A DNA stretch of 64,000 nt from Staphylococcus lloydii (GTDB lineage Bacteria > Bacillota > Bacilli > Staphylococcales > Staphylococcaceae): the NCBI RefSeq assembly GCF_015775975.1, contig NZ_CP064056.1, forward strand, positions 1,736,001 through 1,800,000. The letters are read 5' to 3'. The notes under the pieces were generated by a model that was not told the origin of the DNA, made no database searches, and saw nothing but the letters and a program-made list of their open reading frames with translations. A program made the position numbers and the translations under genes. This document shows, in pieces, positions 30,290 through 39,261 of the stretch (position 1 is the stretch's first letter; each line of letters begins with the position of its first letter).

Positions 30290-31315
30290 TTAATATTGAG
30301 ACTTTTTGCCTTCAACATATTCTTTGTCGAAAACAAATAATTTCAATAATAATATTAACGATGGAATCAATAAAAGTAAACCACAAATAAATGCAATTGT
30401 TAATGCCATCGCCATACTATCATTTACCACTGCGTGCTCGAATTGCACTTGTGGATATAAAATATATGGGAGTTTACTAGCGCCATATCCGAAAAAGGCA
30501 AAGCCCATTTGGAATATGACCATGATAAATGCCCAACCATGTGCTTTTTTAAGTAGTGTTAATAACATAGCTACTATAAAGCAAATCAGACTGAGTAAGA
30601 ATAACCACCAATAGTTAAGGACTGCTGATAGAAAATGCGTTTCATTTTGCACTCTTAATGATAAAAAGACAAATAAAGATATCGCAATCATCGGTGGTCC
30701 CCAGAAAAGGAACCAATATCTTAATAGTTTATATGCTCTAGTGTCTTTTGCTCTATCGGCATAAAATGTTAAAAATCCAGAAGATATATAAAGTACAGTT
30801 ATGATTGCTAAAAATACTACTGACCAAGAAAATGGACTTAGTAATAATTCAGTCCAATTCAAGTCAAAACTTGAACCATGTTTAGTAATATATCCACCTT
30901 CTGAAATAGTCATTGCTGTGGCTAATGATGCTGGAATAAATAATCCTGTTAATCCATATAATACTAACCATGGTAGTTTTGAATCTTGACCATAGTTTTC
31001 AAATGCATAGAACGCACCTCTTATCGATAACAATACTAATGCAATGGATGCTGGGACTAATAATACTGTTCCAAAGTATAATGCTGATTCTGGGAAGAAC
31101 CCTACCATTCCTACGAAAAAGAATACGAAGAATACGTTTGTTACTTCCCAGACAGGATTTAAATATCTAGAAATTAAATGATTTAATTTTTTATCTTGAT
31201 TTGTAATCTTAGCATGTAATGCAAAGAAACCTGCGCCAAAGTCGATTGATGCAATAATAATATAGCAAAACAAAAATAACCATAAGACGATTATTCCAAT
31301 ATAAGAAAATATCAT
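30290..31315 (-). CDS. cydB: Cytochrome bd quinol oxidase subunit II
   Basis: Membrane subunit paired with CydA in the bd-type oxidase used at low oxygen. 341 residues with about eight or nine hydrophobic helices; the start (IGIIVLWLFLFCYIIIASIDFGAGFFAL) and the loop NPVWEVTNVF are typical of CydB. ATG start overlapping the cydA stop as TAATG, with AGAGGTGAG inside cydA. No cydCD assembly genes are next to it. Expression should follow the Rex-controlled cydA promoter. Confidence 0.94.
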   Translation of the reverse strand: MIFSYIGIIVLWLFLFCYIIIASIDFGAGFFALHAKITNQDKKLNHLISRYLNPVWEVTNVFFVFFFVGMVGFFPESALYFGTVLLVPASIALVLLSIRGAFYAFENYGQDSKLPWLVLYGLTGLFIPASLATAMTISEGGYITKHGSSFDLNWTELLLSPFSWSVVFLAIITVLYISSGFLTFYADRAKDTRAYKLLRYWFLFWGPPMIAISLFVFLSLRVQNETHFLSAVLNYWWLFLLSLICFIVAMLLTLLKKAHGWAFIMVIFQMGFAFFGYGASKLPYILYPQVQFEHAVVNDSMAMALTIAFICGLLLLIPSLILLLKLFVFDKEYVEGKKSQY

Positions 31316-32667
31316 TACTGCTCACCTCTCTCTTTAGAAACTGCAGCAACATCTTTATAAGCAGGTTTATTTTTAAACATTCTTATTAGCACGTATGCCG
31401 ATGTTACTATCAGTACAATATAAAGTAATGCAAACAAGATAGTAACAAACGTTAAACCACCGGCTTGCGTTGCAGCTTCTTTAACTTTTAAATAACCTCT
31501 AACAATCCAAGGCTGACGTCCCATTTCTGTTAAGAACCAACCAAACTCAATGGCTAACATCGCTGCAGGTCCAGTGAGTAATATACCGTATAGCATCGGT
31601 TTAGCATGCATGAAGCGTCGTAACTTTTTAAAGATAAGCGTCGCTACATAAGCTGCAGAAATGATGAAACAAAATACGCCGAGCGATACCATCAAGTCAA
31701 AGAAATAGTGTACGATGAGTGGTGGTAAGTCAGCTTTAGGAAAATCGTTTAAGCCTTTTACTTTAGTGTTTATATTATCGTCTGCTAAAAAGCTTAATAA
31801 GCCAGGTATTTTAATTGCACCTGTTACTTGTTGCGTGTGTTCATTAAGTGTACCGAAAAAGACTAAATCGGCTTTTGAACCCGTATCAAAATGCCATTCA
31901 TAAGCTGCTAATTTTTCTGGTTGCACTTTGTGTAAAAATTTAGCCGATAAATCTCCAGCGAGCATTGAACCTAAAGTAAATACTAAGCCTAAAATCATCG
32001 TTACTTTTAGTGCTTTTTTATGATATTCTGCATCTTTACTAACTTTATTTTTCAACAATTTGAATGCCGCTACGGCTGCTAATATAAATGCCATTGTCAT
32101 AAGTGCAGTAGCAACTACGTGAAATGATCTCACTAAAAATGATGCATTAAACATTGCTGCCCAAGGTTCAACATTTACCATTCTACCGTCTTTAACTTGG
32201 AACCCTGCAGGCGTGTTCATAAACGAGTTTACTGACGTAATAAACAATGCAGAGAATGAACCACCAATAATCACTGGTATACTTAAAATGACGTGTGTCC
32301 ATTTACCTTTAAATCTATTCCAAGTATATAAATAAATACTTAAAAAGATAGCTTCAAAAAAGAATGCAAATGTTTCCATAAATAGTGGTAACGCGATAAC
32401 GTGGCCACCCATTTGCATAAATGTCGGCCATAGTAGTGACAACTGTAATCCGATAATTGTTCCTGTCACAACGCCGACTGCGACAGTGATTGTATAACCT
32501 TTTGACCAACGTTTCGCTAATGCAGTATAGCTTGGATCATTCTTTTTAATTCCTAAGAATTCTGCAATTGCAAACATTAAAGGCATTCCAACACCAATCG
32601 TCGCAAAAATTATATGAACGGCTAGCGTCATTCCTGTGAGGAAACGCGCTATTTCTACTGAATCCAT
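31315..32667 (-). CDS. cydA: Cytochrome bd quinol oxidase subunit I
   Basis: Catalytic subunit of the bd oxidase; reduces oxygen to water with menaquinol electrons and is active under low oxygen or nitric oxide stress. 450 residues, nine helices, with heme ligand H18 in the first helix (GMTLAVHIIF) and the GRQPW motif that marks the family; the Q-loop region is short, as in Gram-positive bd enzymes. ATG at 32665-32667 has AAAGGTGATTTT ahead; the frame opens ten codons earlier without a ribosome site. A perfect Rex palindrome lies 22 bases upstream. Confidence 0.95.
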   Translation of the reverse strand: MDSVEIARFLTGMTLAVHIIFATIGVGMPLMFAIAEFLGIKKNDPSYTALAKRWSKGYTITVAVGVVTGTIIGLQLSLLWPTFMQMGGHVIALPLFMETFAFFFEAIFLSIYLYTWNRFKGKWTHVILSIPVIIGGSFSALFITSVNSFMNTPAGFQVKDGRMVNVEPWAAMFNASFLVRSFHVVATALMTMAFILAAVAAFKLLKNKVSKDAEYHKKALKVTMILGLVFTLGSMLAGDLSAKFLHKVQPEKLAAYEWHFDTGSKADLVFFGTLNEHTQQVTGAIKIPGLLSFLADDNINTKVKGLNDFPKADLPPLIVHYFFDLMVSLGVFCFIISAAYVATLIFKKLRRFMHAKPMLYGILLTGPAAMLAIEFGWFLTEMGRQPWIVRGYLKVKEAATQAGGLTFVTILFALLYIVLIVTSAYVLIRMFKNKPAYKDVAAVSKERGEQ

Positions 32668-32688
32668 AAAATCACCTTTTTCCTGAAT

Positions 32689-32706
32689 TTGTGACAAAAA
32701 TCACAA
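32689..32706. promoter_or_regulatory. Rex operator of cydAB
   Basis: TTGTGACAAAAATCACAA is a perfect match to the Rex consensus TTGTGA-N6-TCACAA. A minus-strand -10, TATAAT at 32716-32721, sits just upstream, so the operator would cover the first transcribed bases of cydAB. Rex releases DNA when NADH rises, which would switch on the bd oxidase when respiration slows. Binding is inferred from the match and from known Rex control of cyd genes in S. aureus. Confidence 0.85.
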
Positions 32707-32803
32707 TATATTTTTATTATAACTCGCTGTTTTCATGGATGGAATTGTTATGGTTCATTTGAAAATTGACAAATTAATGACGTGTCACAGACAGTTCACA
32801 AAC

Positions 32804-32832
32804 TTGATTTCTTATGTTGTATCTCTTATATT
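32804..32832 (+). promoter_or_regulatory. Promoter of the glutaredoxin-like gene
   Basis: TTGATT (32804-32809), 17 bases, TATATT (32827-32832); the start would be about 30 bases before the ATG. Confidence 0.55.
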
Positions 32833-32870
32833 ATGAAATAGTATTTCACTTTGAAAGGATTTTGTATTAA

Positions 32871-33104
32871 ATGTCTAATGTTATTATCTATTCACAAAAT
32901 GATTGTCCACCTTGCACGTTTATTAAAAATTATTTAACTGAAAAAAATGTTGATTATACTGAGAAAAACATTTCTTTAAACTCAACATATCGCAACGAAA
33001 TGATAGATTATGATGCTTTTGCAACACCATTTATTCTTTTAAATAATGAGCCTATGTACCAAATTGACATGGACAAAATCAACGCTGAACTAAATATTGA
33101 ATAA
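32871..33104 (+). CDS. Glutaredoxin/NrdH-like thiol protein
   Basis: A 77-residue thioredoxin-fold protein with the redox motif C12-P-P-C15 and the cis-proline loop A51-T52-P53 expected of glutaredoxins. Length and motif fit NrdH-redoxins and small glutaredoxin-like proteins of Firmicutes; since these bacteria lack glutathione, the reductant would be thioredoxin reductase or bacillithiol. ATG start behind GAAAGGATTTTG. Monocistronic, diverging from cydA. Confidence 0.85.
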   Translation: MSNVIIYSQNDCPPCTFIKNYLTEKNVDYTEKNISLNSTYRNEMIDYDAFATPFILLNNEPMYQIDMDKINAELNIE

Positions 33105-33105
33105 A

Positions 33106-33147
33106 AAAAGAAGTTTATTAAGTGCTACACTTAATAAACTTCTTTTA
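33106..33147. terminator. Bidirectional terminator
   Basis: Stem AAAAGAAGTTTATTAAGT / ACTTAATAAACTTCTTTT with a five-base loop; ends the glutaredoxin-like gene and ptsHI. Confidence 0.9.
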
Positions 33148-33152
33148 ATTTA

Positions 33153-34868
33153 CTATTTAGTATATTGTTTAACTAATGTTTGAACTTCTTCTGAAGTTGC
33201 TGCATTAATTGCACGATTAGCTAATTCTTGCATTTCAGACTGACTTAATTCTTTGATTTGACGACGTGCTTTCAAGATTGAAGTAGCACTCATAGAGAAT
33301 TCATCTAATCCTAAACCTAATAATAATGGAATAGCAATTTCATCTCCAGCCATTTCGCCACACATACCAGTCCATTTACCTTCATTATGTGAAGCTTCGA
33401 TTACTTGTTTAACTAAACGAAGAATCGCAGGGTTATAAGGTTGATATAAGTATGAAACACGTTCTGACATGCGGTCCGCTGCCATAGTGTATTGGATTAA
33501 GTCATTAGTACCAATGCTGAAGAAGTCAACTTCTTTAGCAAAGACATCTGCTAAAGCAGCAGTAGAAGGAATTTCTACCATGATACCTAATTCGATATCA
33601 TCAGAAACTTCAACACCTTCTTGTTTTAAGTTTGCTCTTTCTTCTTCTAATAATGCTTTAGCATCGCGGAATTCTTGAATAGTTGCAACCATTGGGAACA
33701 TAATATTCAATTTACCGTACGCTGAAGCACGCAATAAAGCACGTAATTGTGGTCTGAAAATATCTGGTTGATCTAGACATAAACGAATTGCTCTATAACC
33801 TAAGAACGGATTCATTTCGTCAGGTAAGTTTAAGTAAGGAAGTTCTTTATCGCCACCTACATCTAATGTACGCACGACAACTCTTTTACCTTCCATTGAC
33901 TCAATTACTTCTTTGTATGCCTCAAACTGTTCATCTTCAGTTGGCAACTGGTCTCTACCCATGTATAAGAATTCAGTACGGTATAAACCAATACCTTCAG
34001 CACCATTTTCTAATACACCTTTAATATCGTTTGGCGTACCAATATTAGCTGCTAATTCTACATGATTACCGTCTAATGTTACTGACTCTTCATCACGTAA
34101 CTTTTGTAAATCTTTTTTATCTTCAAAGAAACGTTCACGTTTATTTTGATAAGCGATAACTTCGTCATCAGTAGGATTAACAATAACTTCCCCAGTTAAA
34201 CCGTCAACGACTATCATATCACCTTGTTGAACTTCATCAGTGATTGATTTAGTACCTACAACAGCAGCAATTTCCAAAGAACGACTCATAATAGCAGAGT
34301 GTGAAGTTCTGCCACCAATATTAGTAACAAAACCTTGTACAAATTCTTTATTTAATTGCGCAGTGTCTGAAGGTGTTAAATCATTACCAATTATAACAAC
34401 GCTTTCATCAATCATACTAGGGTTTGGTAATTCAACGCCTAATAAGTTTGCTAAAATTCGTTTTCTCACATCGCGAATATCTGCAGCACGTTCTTTCATG
34501 TATTCATTGTCCATGCCTTCAAAGATAGCGATAAATTGGTCTGTAACTTCAGTTAACGCTGTAGGTGCATTAACCTGGTCATTTTTAATTTTGTCTTCGA
34601 TTGGTTGAATTAACTCTGGATCATCTAAAACTAATAAGTGCGCGTCAAAAATAGCTGCTTTATCAGCACCTAAATTTTGTTCAGCATTATTTCTAATTTT
34701 AGTTAATTCAATTTTAGATGTATTGATAGCCTTTTGAAATTTTTCTACTTCAGCAGATGCATCAGCAATCTTCTCATTGTCGAATGATAAGTCTGGCTCA
34801 ACTAGTAAATAAGCCTTAGCTATTGCCACACCATCAGAAGCAGCAATCCCCTTAATATAATTAGTCAT
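33153..34868 (-). CDS. ptsI: PTS enzyme I
   Basis: Cytoplasmic phosphotransferase that takes phosphate from PEP to HPr, first step for all PTS sugars. 571 residues: N-terminal HPr-binding/phosphohistidine domain with [12 protein letters not shown] (active His near 190) and C-terminal PEP-binding barrel with the [20 protein letters not shown] and [12 protein letters not shown] motifs. The ATG begins two bases after the ptsH stop, with AAGGA inside ptsH, so HPr and EI are coupled. Confidence 0.97.
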   Translation of the reverse strand: MTNYIKGIAASDGVAIAKAYLLVEPDLSFDNEKIADASAEVEKFQKAINTSKIELTKIRNNAEQNLGADKAAIFDAHLLVLDDPELIQPIEDKIKNDQVNAPTALTEVTDQFIAIFEGMDNEYMKERAADIRDVRKRILANLLGVELPNPSMIDESVVIIGNDLTPSDTAQLNKEFVQGFVTNIGGRTSHSAIMSRSLEIAAVVGTKSITDEVQQGDMIVVDGLTGEVIVNPTDDEVIAYQNKRERFFEDKKDLQKLRDEESVTLDGNHVELAANIGTPNDIKGVLENGAEGIGLYRTEFLYMGRDQLPTEDEQFEAYKEVIESMEGKRVVVRTLDVGGDKELPYLNLPDEMNPFLGYRAIRLCLDQPDIFRPQLRALLRASAYGKLNIMFPMVATIQEFRDAKALLEEERANLKQEGVEVSDDIELGIMVEIPSTAALADVFAKEVDFFSIGTNDLIQYTMAADRMSERVSYLYQPYNPAILRLVKQVIEASHNEGKWTGMCGEMAGDEIAIPLLLGLGLDEFSMSATSILKARRQIKELSQSEMQELANRAINAATSEEVQTLVKQYTK

Positions 34869-34870
34869 AA

Positions 34871-35137
34871 TTATTCAGTAAGTCCTTCTTTAGATAATAC
34901 TTCTGTAATTGCATCAATTGCTTCTGCTTCATCGCTACCATCTACATAAATTGTGATTTCAGCATCTTTACCTACACCTAAACTCATAACACCCATAATA
35001 GATTTTAAGTTTACTTTTTTGCTATTGTATTCTAATTGAATATCAGAATCGAATTTTGAAGCAGTTTGTACAAGCATCGTTGCTGGACGTGCGTGAATAC
35101 CTGTTTCATCAATAATTACGTAAGATTTTTGTTCCAT
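34871..35137 (-). CDS. ptsH: Phosphocarrier protein HPr
   Basis: Small phosphate carrier between EI and the sugar-specific EII proteins; in Gram-positives also the coregulator of CcpA. 88 residues, with the phosphoryl-accepting H15 in GIHARPAT and the HPr kinase target S46 in NLKSIMGV, so both the transport and the catabolite-control functions are intact. ATG start behind GAAGGAGAT. First gene of ptsHI; a near-consensus cre site lies in the upstream gap. Confidence 0.97.
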   Translation of the reverse strand: MEQKSYVIIDETGIHARPATMLVQTASKFDSDIQLEYNSKKVNLKSIMGVMSLGVGKDAEITIYVDGSDEAEAIDAITEVLSKEGLTE

Positions 35138-35286
35138 ATGTGTAAATCTCCTTCATATAGTTAGAATTGTTAGTTTATTATAAAACTTAACATAGTTTTA
35201 TACGTTTACATTACCAAAAAAATTATATAAATTCAATTCGTTAAGCCCTAGACATGATAATAATCAGCGATTATTTCCCTGTTTTT

Positions 35287-35300
35287 TGAAAGCGCTACGA
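35287..35300. promoter_or_regulatory. Near-consensus cre site upstream of ptsHI
   Basis: TGAAAGCGCTACGA fits the cre consensus TGNAANCGNWNNCA at all defined positions but one (G for C near the end). It lies about 150 bases before ptsH and just past the end of the upstream gene. CcpA binding is inference. Confidence 0.35.
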
Positions 35301-35313
35301 CTTAAAAATTTCT

Positions 35314-35856
35314 TTATATTATTGAGCGAATTACTTTTTCGCATTTTTCTACGTGATCTTGCCCTATTTTTTTCATGAAATAATAACTAATTGACGCAGA
35401 TATAGCTTGCCCTACTATAGGGAACCACTTTGTTTGTTTAGCAGCTGTACGTTTAGCCACATCTCTAATTACTACTTTCAATAAGGTACTAGACACTTTT
35501 CTACCAACGAATTGGCTCCCTTGAATTGCAGCAGCCGTATAAATACGTTCTTTTACATCATCACCTAAATTATTAACTTGCTTATGATCAACACCATAAA
35601 TTTTATTAATATCTTCAATAATGTCTCTCATTAACTTCAAGTCCACACCAAAATCTAAACCTGGTATTGGTACAATGCTGACACTAGACGATAATATAGC
35701 TTTTTTTCTAATTAGTGCTTCTGCACGTTCTCTACGATTTGCAATTTCGTCATTAGTTGTTGGTAAATTATTTTTAGCATCAATTTCTTCAATATTTAAT
35801 ACTTTATTACCGAATTTATTAGTTAATTTATTTGTAACTTTATTTTTAATTCCCAT
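35314..35856 (-). CDS. DUF697-like membrane-associated protein
   Basis: A 180-residue protein whose middle (SIVPIPGLDFGVDLKLMRDIIEDINKIYG) is the hallmark of DUF697/YcjF-like proteins; moderately hydrophobic helical segments lie at about 55-75 and 145-160, the latter in PIVGQAISASISYYFMKKIG. The N-terminus is basic and Asn-rich. Function unknown. ATG start behind TGGAGGAG. On the same strand between the methyltransferase gene and ptsHI, with gaps of 57 and 176 bases, so co-transcription with the methyltransferase gene upstream is possible. Confidence 0.65.
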   Translation of the reverse strand: MGIKNKVTNKLTNKFGNKVLNIEEIDAKNNLPTTNDEIANRRERAEALIRKKAILSSSVSIVPIPGLDFGVDLKLMRDIIEDINKIYGVDHKQVNNLGDDVKERIYTAAAIQGSQFVGRKVSSTLLKVVIRDVAKRTAAKQTKWFPIVGQAISASISYYFMKKIGQDHVEKCEKVIRSII

Positions 35857-35913
35857 TTTAATCTACTCCTCCATTTGTGCGCTTAATAATTTAAATACCC
35901 TTTTTTCAATAAA

Positions 35914-37083
35914 TTATTTAATTTGCAAGAAGATAGCTTTTAAATATTTGGAAGGTTTGTAATGTGGATGTGTTTTGAAATCTTTAGGCAATCCCATGAC
36001 TTCTATCAATTCATAATCTACATCGGCATTATCCAATGTATCATTAATTACTTTTTTAAATGCTTTGAGTGAGAATGTACTATTGTTCGTGCACAATAAC
36101 AGATTGCCGTCTGGACCTAAAATATCTAATGCACCTAAAATTAACTTGTCATAATCTTTTGTAACAGAAAATGTTTTCTTTTTATTTCTAGCAAAACTTG
36201 GTGGATCGATTACAATCGTATCGTAAAAATGATCGTGACGACGTGCATAATTAAAGAAGTCAAAAGTATCCATTACATAAATATATTGAGATTTAGGATC
36301 AATGCCATTCAAACCAAAATTATCTTCTGTAAGACCACGTGAACGATTAGCTAAATCAACGCTCGTAGTACTATTAGCTTCATTAGCAGCTACAACTGAA
36401 AACGCACCTGTATAACTAAATAAATTTAAAACATCACGTTCTGTTGAGAATTTGTCTCTTAACTTTTTACGTACTTCTTTTTGGTCTAAAAAGATACCAG
36501 TCATTAAGCCATCATCTAAATTCACATTGTAAAAAGTATTGTTTTCTTCAATTACAATTGGGAATTCTGGAGCTTCACCCGTGACATAACCACCCGTTAA
36601 CGTTTCATCTTTAAAACGCATTTTTTCATATATAGACGTATATTCAAATACCGCTTCAATTGCTTTCAATATTAAATATCTAAATTTGTAAATTCCTTTT
36701 GAATACCATTGAATTAAAAGATGACCGTTATAATTATCAATAGTTAAACCACCAACGCCATCACCTTCACTATTAAACAATCTAAATGCAGAAGTACCAT
36801 CTAAATTATAAAAATAAGTCCTTTCTTCGTTTGCAATGTGAAATAAACGTTCAAAGTAAGACGCATTTATCTCTTCTTCTTTATCATAACTTAGTACCCA
36901 ACCTATACCTTTATGTTGTCTACCAACATAACACGTTGCAATATACTCCTCTTTATTTGTCACTAAATAAAATAAATCCCCTTCTTTTAAATGGTCATGT
37001 GCGTATATATCGTCTTCTTCAATTAATGGATATTGATTATTATATTTAGTTTCTTTTCCTCTATTTAAAGTGGCTGTTTTCAT
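35914..37083 (-). CDS. Class I rRNA methyltransferase, RlmI/RlmK-like
   Basis: SAM-dependent methyltransferase of 389 residues with an N-terminal PUA-like RNA-binding domain (about 1-70), a middle domain and a C-terminal Rossmann fold (about 210-389): SAM motif NLFSYTGAFSV, acidic SVDLANRS after strand 2, and catalytic IDPPSFARNKK. Closest described relatives methylate cytosine of 23S rRNA (RlmI type). Substrate here is inferred from family only. ATG start behind GAAAGGTCGG. Confidence 0.82.
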   Translation of the reverse strand: MKTATLNRGKETKYNNQYPLIEEDDIYAHDHLKEGDLFYLVTNKEEYIATCYVGRQHKGIGWVLSYDKEEEINASYFERLFHIANEERTYFYNLDGTSAFRLFNSEGDGVGGLTIDNYNGHLLIQWYSKGIYKFRYLILKAIEAVFEYTSIYEKMRFKDETLTGGYVTGEAPEFPIVIEENNTFYNVNLDDGLMTGIFLDQKEVRKKLRDKFSTERDVLNLFSYTGAFSVVAANEANSTTSVDLANRSRGLTEDNFGLNGIDPKSQYIYVMDTFDFFNYARRHDHFYDTIVIDPPSFARNKKKTFSVTKDYDKLILGALDILGPDGNLLLCTNNSTFSLKAFKKVINDTLDNADVDYELIEVMGLPKDFKTHPHYKPSKYLKAIFLQIK

Positions 37084-37229
37084 AATTTGCCGACCTTTCT
37101 TTATATATAGTTTATAGCGCTTTTTATTTTAACATGTTGTTTACACTGTAGCACATCACAAATGTGAATATTTAATCTCTTAATTTCTACTAAAATGTAG
37201 CGTTTGTAACAACTTATAAACTTTAAAAC

Positions 37230-37276
37230 ACAAAAAAATACAACTTAATGGCCTCAATTACAAAACCATTAAGTTG
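37230..37276 (-). terminator. Terminator of the auxA-like gene
   Basis: Eleven-base-pair stem CAACTTAATGG / CCATTAAGTTG with a 14-base loop; followed on the minus strand by TATTTTTTTG. Confidence 0.8.
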
Positions 37277-37292
37277 CATTAATCTAATTATT

Positions 37293-38582
37293 TTAATGTC
37301 TTAGTTTGATTACAAATGAAACGATAACCGCAATTAACATGATAAATAGAATTGGCGTAATGAAAATAGATAACAACAATCCGTGAACCATGATATTTAC
37401 AAATTCTGTAAGTAATTTAAAGAACAGCAAACTAATCATAAATAGCTGTAAATAATAAAATTTATCGCGTAAGAAATTAGTGAGTGTAGTTAAAATGTAA
37501 ATAATAATTACAAACATTAATAATAGTAGTGTCACCCATTCAATCACATATTGTGTTTGAGAAATTTCCCATTCACCTGATACGAATAAACTATTTCTAT
37601 TATTAAATTCAATCAATGTAAAGAATAATAGAACCGCACCACAAAATAATTCAACGTATGCAGTCTTCAACCATTTAGGCTTCTTCATCCAATTTGGTAC
37701 GTCATCTTCTTGAATATCTATAATTTCTTTCCATTTGTTAATAAATTTATCTTTCTTATCACGCAATTTCTGTAAGTCAACACTTCTACGTGTTTTACGC
37801 GTAAATTCAGTTGTTCTATCTTGTAAGTTTTTCCAATGTTCTTTTGTTTGATTTGTCATAGAATCTTTACTCATGCGAGAAAGTTCTGGCTCTTCTTCAC
37901 CTAATTCTTGTTTAGTAAGTGGAAGTGATCTTCTTAAAAACAAGAAATTCCATATAGACATTTGTCCTAATATCCACATGATTAAAAAGAATGTATTAAT
38001 ACTTAAGATATCTATTGGTAAAATTTCATCGCTGTCTATACGACTGTATAGTACAATTTGCGTCAATAGATAAACAATGCCATAACTAAAAATTATCCAT
38101 AGATAGTGATACTTGCGATGATTAGGATTCAATTCGTCTTTATAAACGATATATCCTATATGAATAGCGAATGGCACTATAAATAATACCGCAAAGAAGC
38201 TATAAATTTGTGTCATTAAAATGATTGTTATTAGGAAGTATAAAATTCCTACTACTAAGAAGAATATGGAAATATCATAATCATATTTAGTCGTACGATA
38301 TAATGTAAAACCTAAATAAATAACTAAAGCACCAAATAGAATTATTATAATGGCACTAACAACTGGGAAACTACCTATATAATTACTCGTCACCCTAATA
38401 ATTTCACCGAAAAATGCATTAATAAAGTCCCAAACATTATGAATATGTAATTCTATCTTATCTTTACCATTAAGTTTATTAATTAATGATAGATTAAGTA
38501 ATATAATGACACTTATCAAAATCGACACTATACCAATTACATAGCTATATAATATTTCGGCGTGTTTTTTCAAAAACGACAT
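37293..38582 (-). CDS. auxA: Polytopic membrane protein, likely AuxA
   Basis: A 429-residue protein with about six hydrophobic helices in the first half, a charged cytoplasmic loop of about 100 residues (about 220-315, including KDSMTNQTKEHWKNLQDR and the Lys-rich LRDKKDKFINKWKE) and further helices at the end. I recognise no enzyme motif. I assign AuxA from position: as I recall, S. aureus auxA (SAUSA300_0980) is the large membrane gene beside the ykoEDC transporter. AuxA is reported to stabilise lipoteichoic acid. ATG at 38580-38582 follows GAGGTGAAT; the 31 codons upstream lack a ribosome site. Confidence 0.65.
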   Translation of the reverse strand: MSFLKKHAEILYSYVIGIVSILISVIILLNLSLINKLNGKDKIELHIHNVWDFINAFFGEIIRVTSNYIGSFPVVSAIIIILFGALVIYLGFTLYRTTKYDYDISIFFLVVGILYFLITIILMTQIYSFFAVLFIVPFAIHIGYIVYKDELNPNHRKYHYLWIIFSYGIVYLLTQIVLYSRIDSDEILPIDILSINTFFLIMWILGQMSIWNFLFLRRSLPLTKQELGEEEPELSRMSKDSMTNQTKEHWKNLQDRTTEFTRKTRRSVDLQKLRDKKDKFINKWKEIIDIQEDDVPNWMKKPKWLKTAYVELFCGAVLLFFTLIEFNNRNSLFVSGEWEISQTQYVIEWVTLLLLMFVIIIYILTTLTNFLRDKFYYLQLFMISLLFFKLLTEFVNIMVHGLLLSIFITPILFIMLIAVIVSFVIKLRH

Positions 38583-38774
38583 ACCATTCACCTCAAAGTT
38601 ATTATAAACGAACTTAAGAATCTTGTCTTTAATTAAACCGATAAATAAGTCTATAGTATGATATAAAATACACACACATTAAACTTTCCACAGTTTGTTT
38701 TATTTTAAACAAACTTCAATTAGTTAAGAATACCTTATTTATACGATTTCTTGCAATAGTAATATAATTAATTT

Positions 38775-38799
38775 GTTTTAAATCTTGTGAACGAGGTAA
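38775..38799 (+). promoter_or_regulatory. Sigma-B-like promoter before a small ORF
   Basis: GTTTTA (38775-38780), 13 bases, AGGTAA (38794-38799), close to the staphylococcal sigma-B pattern GTTTAA-N12-15-GGGTAT. Assignment is by eye. Confidence 0.4.
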
Positions 38800-38855
38800 A
38801 CACATCTGTATAACAACTTTATATAGTAAAACGCTAAAATAAGGAGTGGTTACCT

Positions 38856-38990
38856 ATGAGTAAAGAAGAAATGCACAAAGACGCAGCTGAACAAGCTAAA
38901 AATGCTGAAAATGAACTAAAAGATAAAAAAGAAAATGGTTCTGATAATCACGAAGAAACAAAGAAAAACGTTCAAGATTTATTTGAATAA
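38856..38990 (+). CDS. Small hydrophilic protein, 44 residues
   Basis: Lys/Glu/Asn-rich, entirely hydrophilic (MSKEEMHKDAAEQAKNAE start), predicted helical or disordered; no cysteine, no membrane segment, no family I recognise. The ATG follows a strong AAGGAGTGG ribosome site at the right distance and the frame ends in TAA, so it is probably translated. It has a sigma-B-like promoter and no close neighbour on the strand, suggesting a small general-stress protein; that role is inference. Confidence 0.6.
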   Translation: MSKEEMHKDAAEQAKNAENELKDKKENGSDNHEETKKNVQDLFE

Positions 38991-39022
38991 GGATGTAAGA
39001 TGTCAAATTTCTACTTACAGTC

Positions 39023-39051
39023 TTGACAAACTATATTAAAAGGCATACATT
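39023..39051 (+). promoter_or_regulatory. Promoter of the TPP-riboswitch operon
   Basis: Consensus -35 TTGACA (39023-39028), exactly 17 bases, TACATT (39046-39051); start near 39058, just before the riboswitch. Confidence 0.65.
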
Positions 39052-39075
39052 AAGGTTAAATTAAAACTTAATATA

Positions 39076-39161
39076 CGCACTAGGGGTGTTTTGTAACTGA
39101 GATGAGGATTGCCTCAAACCCTTTGAACCTGATCTAGATGAGACTAGCGTAGGAAAGTGTA
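39076..39161 (+). promoter_or_regulatory. TPP riboswitch
   Basis: The thi-box signature is intact: GGGGTG near 39083, CTGAGATGAG near 39097, ACCCTTTGAACCTGATCTAG (39118-39137) and ACTAGCGTAGGAA near 39143, with the outer stem closed by CACT / AGTG. Thiamine diphosphate binding should favour the terminator at 39213-39246 and shut off ykoEDC. Confidence 0.95.
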
Positions 39162-39212
39162 CAATTATAATTATTAATTCATTAATTTTTTTGTATAATT
39201 ATGCCTATAATT

Positions 39213-39246
39213 ACGCACAACTTCTAGAGAGGTTGTGCGTTTTTTT
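39213..39246 (+). terminator. Riboswitch terminator
   Basis: Nine-base-pair stem ACGCACAAC / GTTGTGCGT with a ten-base loop, followed by TTTTTT, between the TPP aptamer and ykoE; the expression platform. Confidence 0.88.
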
Positions 39247-39261
39247 ATGGAGGAATGTTAC

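Noticed and set aside
35255..35276. TGATAATAATCAGCGATTATT before ptsH as a Fur box
   Set aside because: The right half fits poorly, so it falls short of a 7-1-7 Fur box; it is an AT-rich inverted repeat at most.
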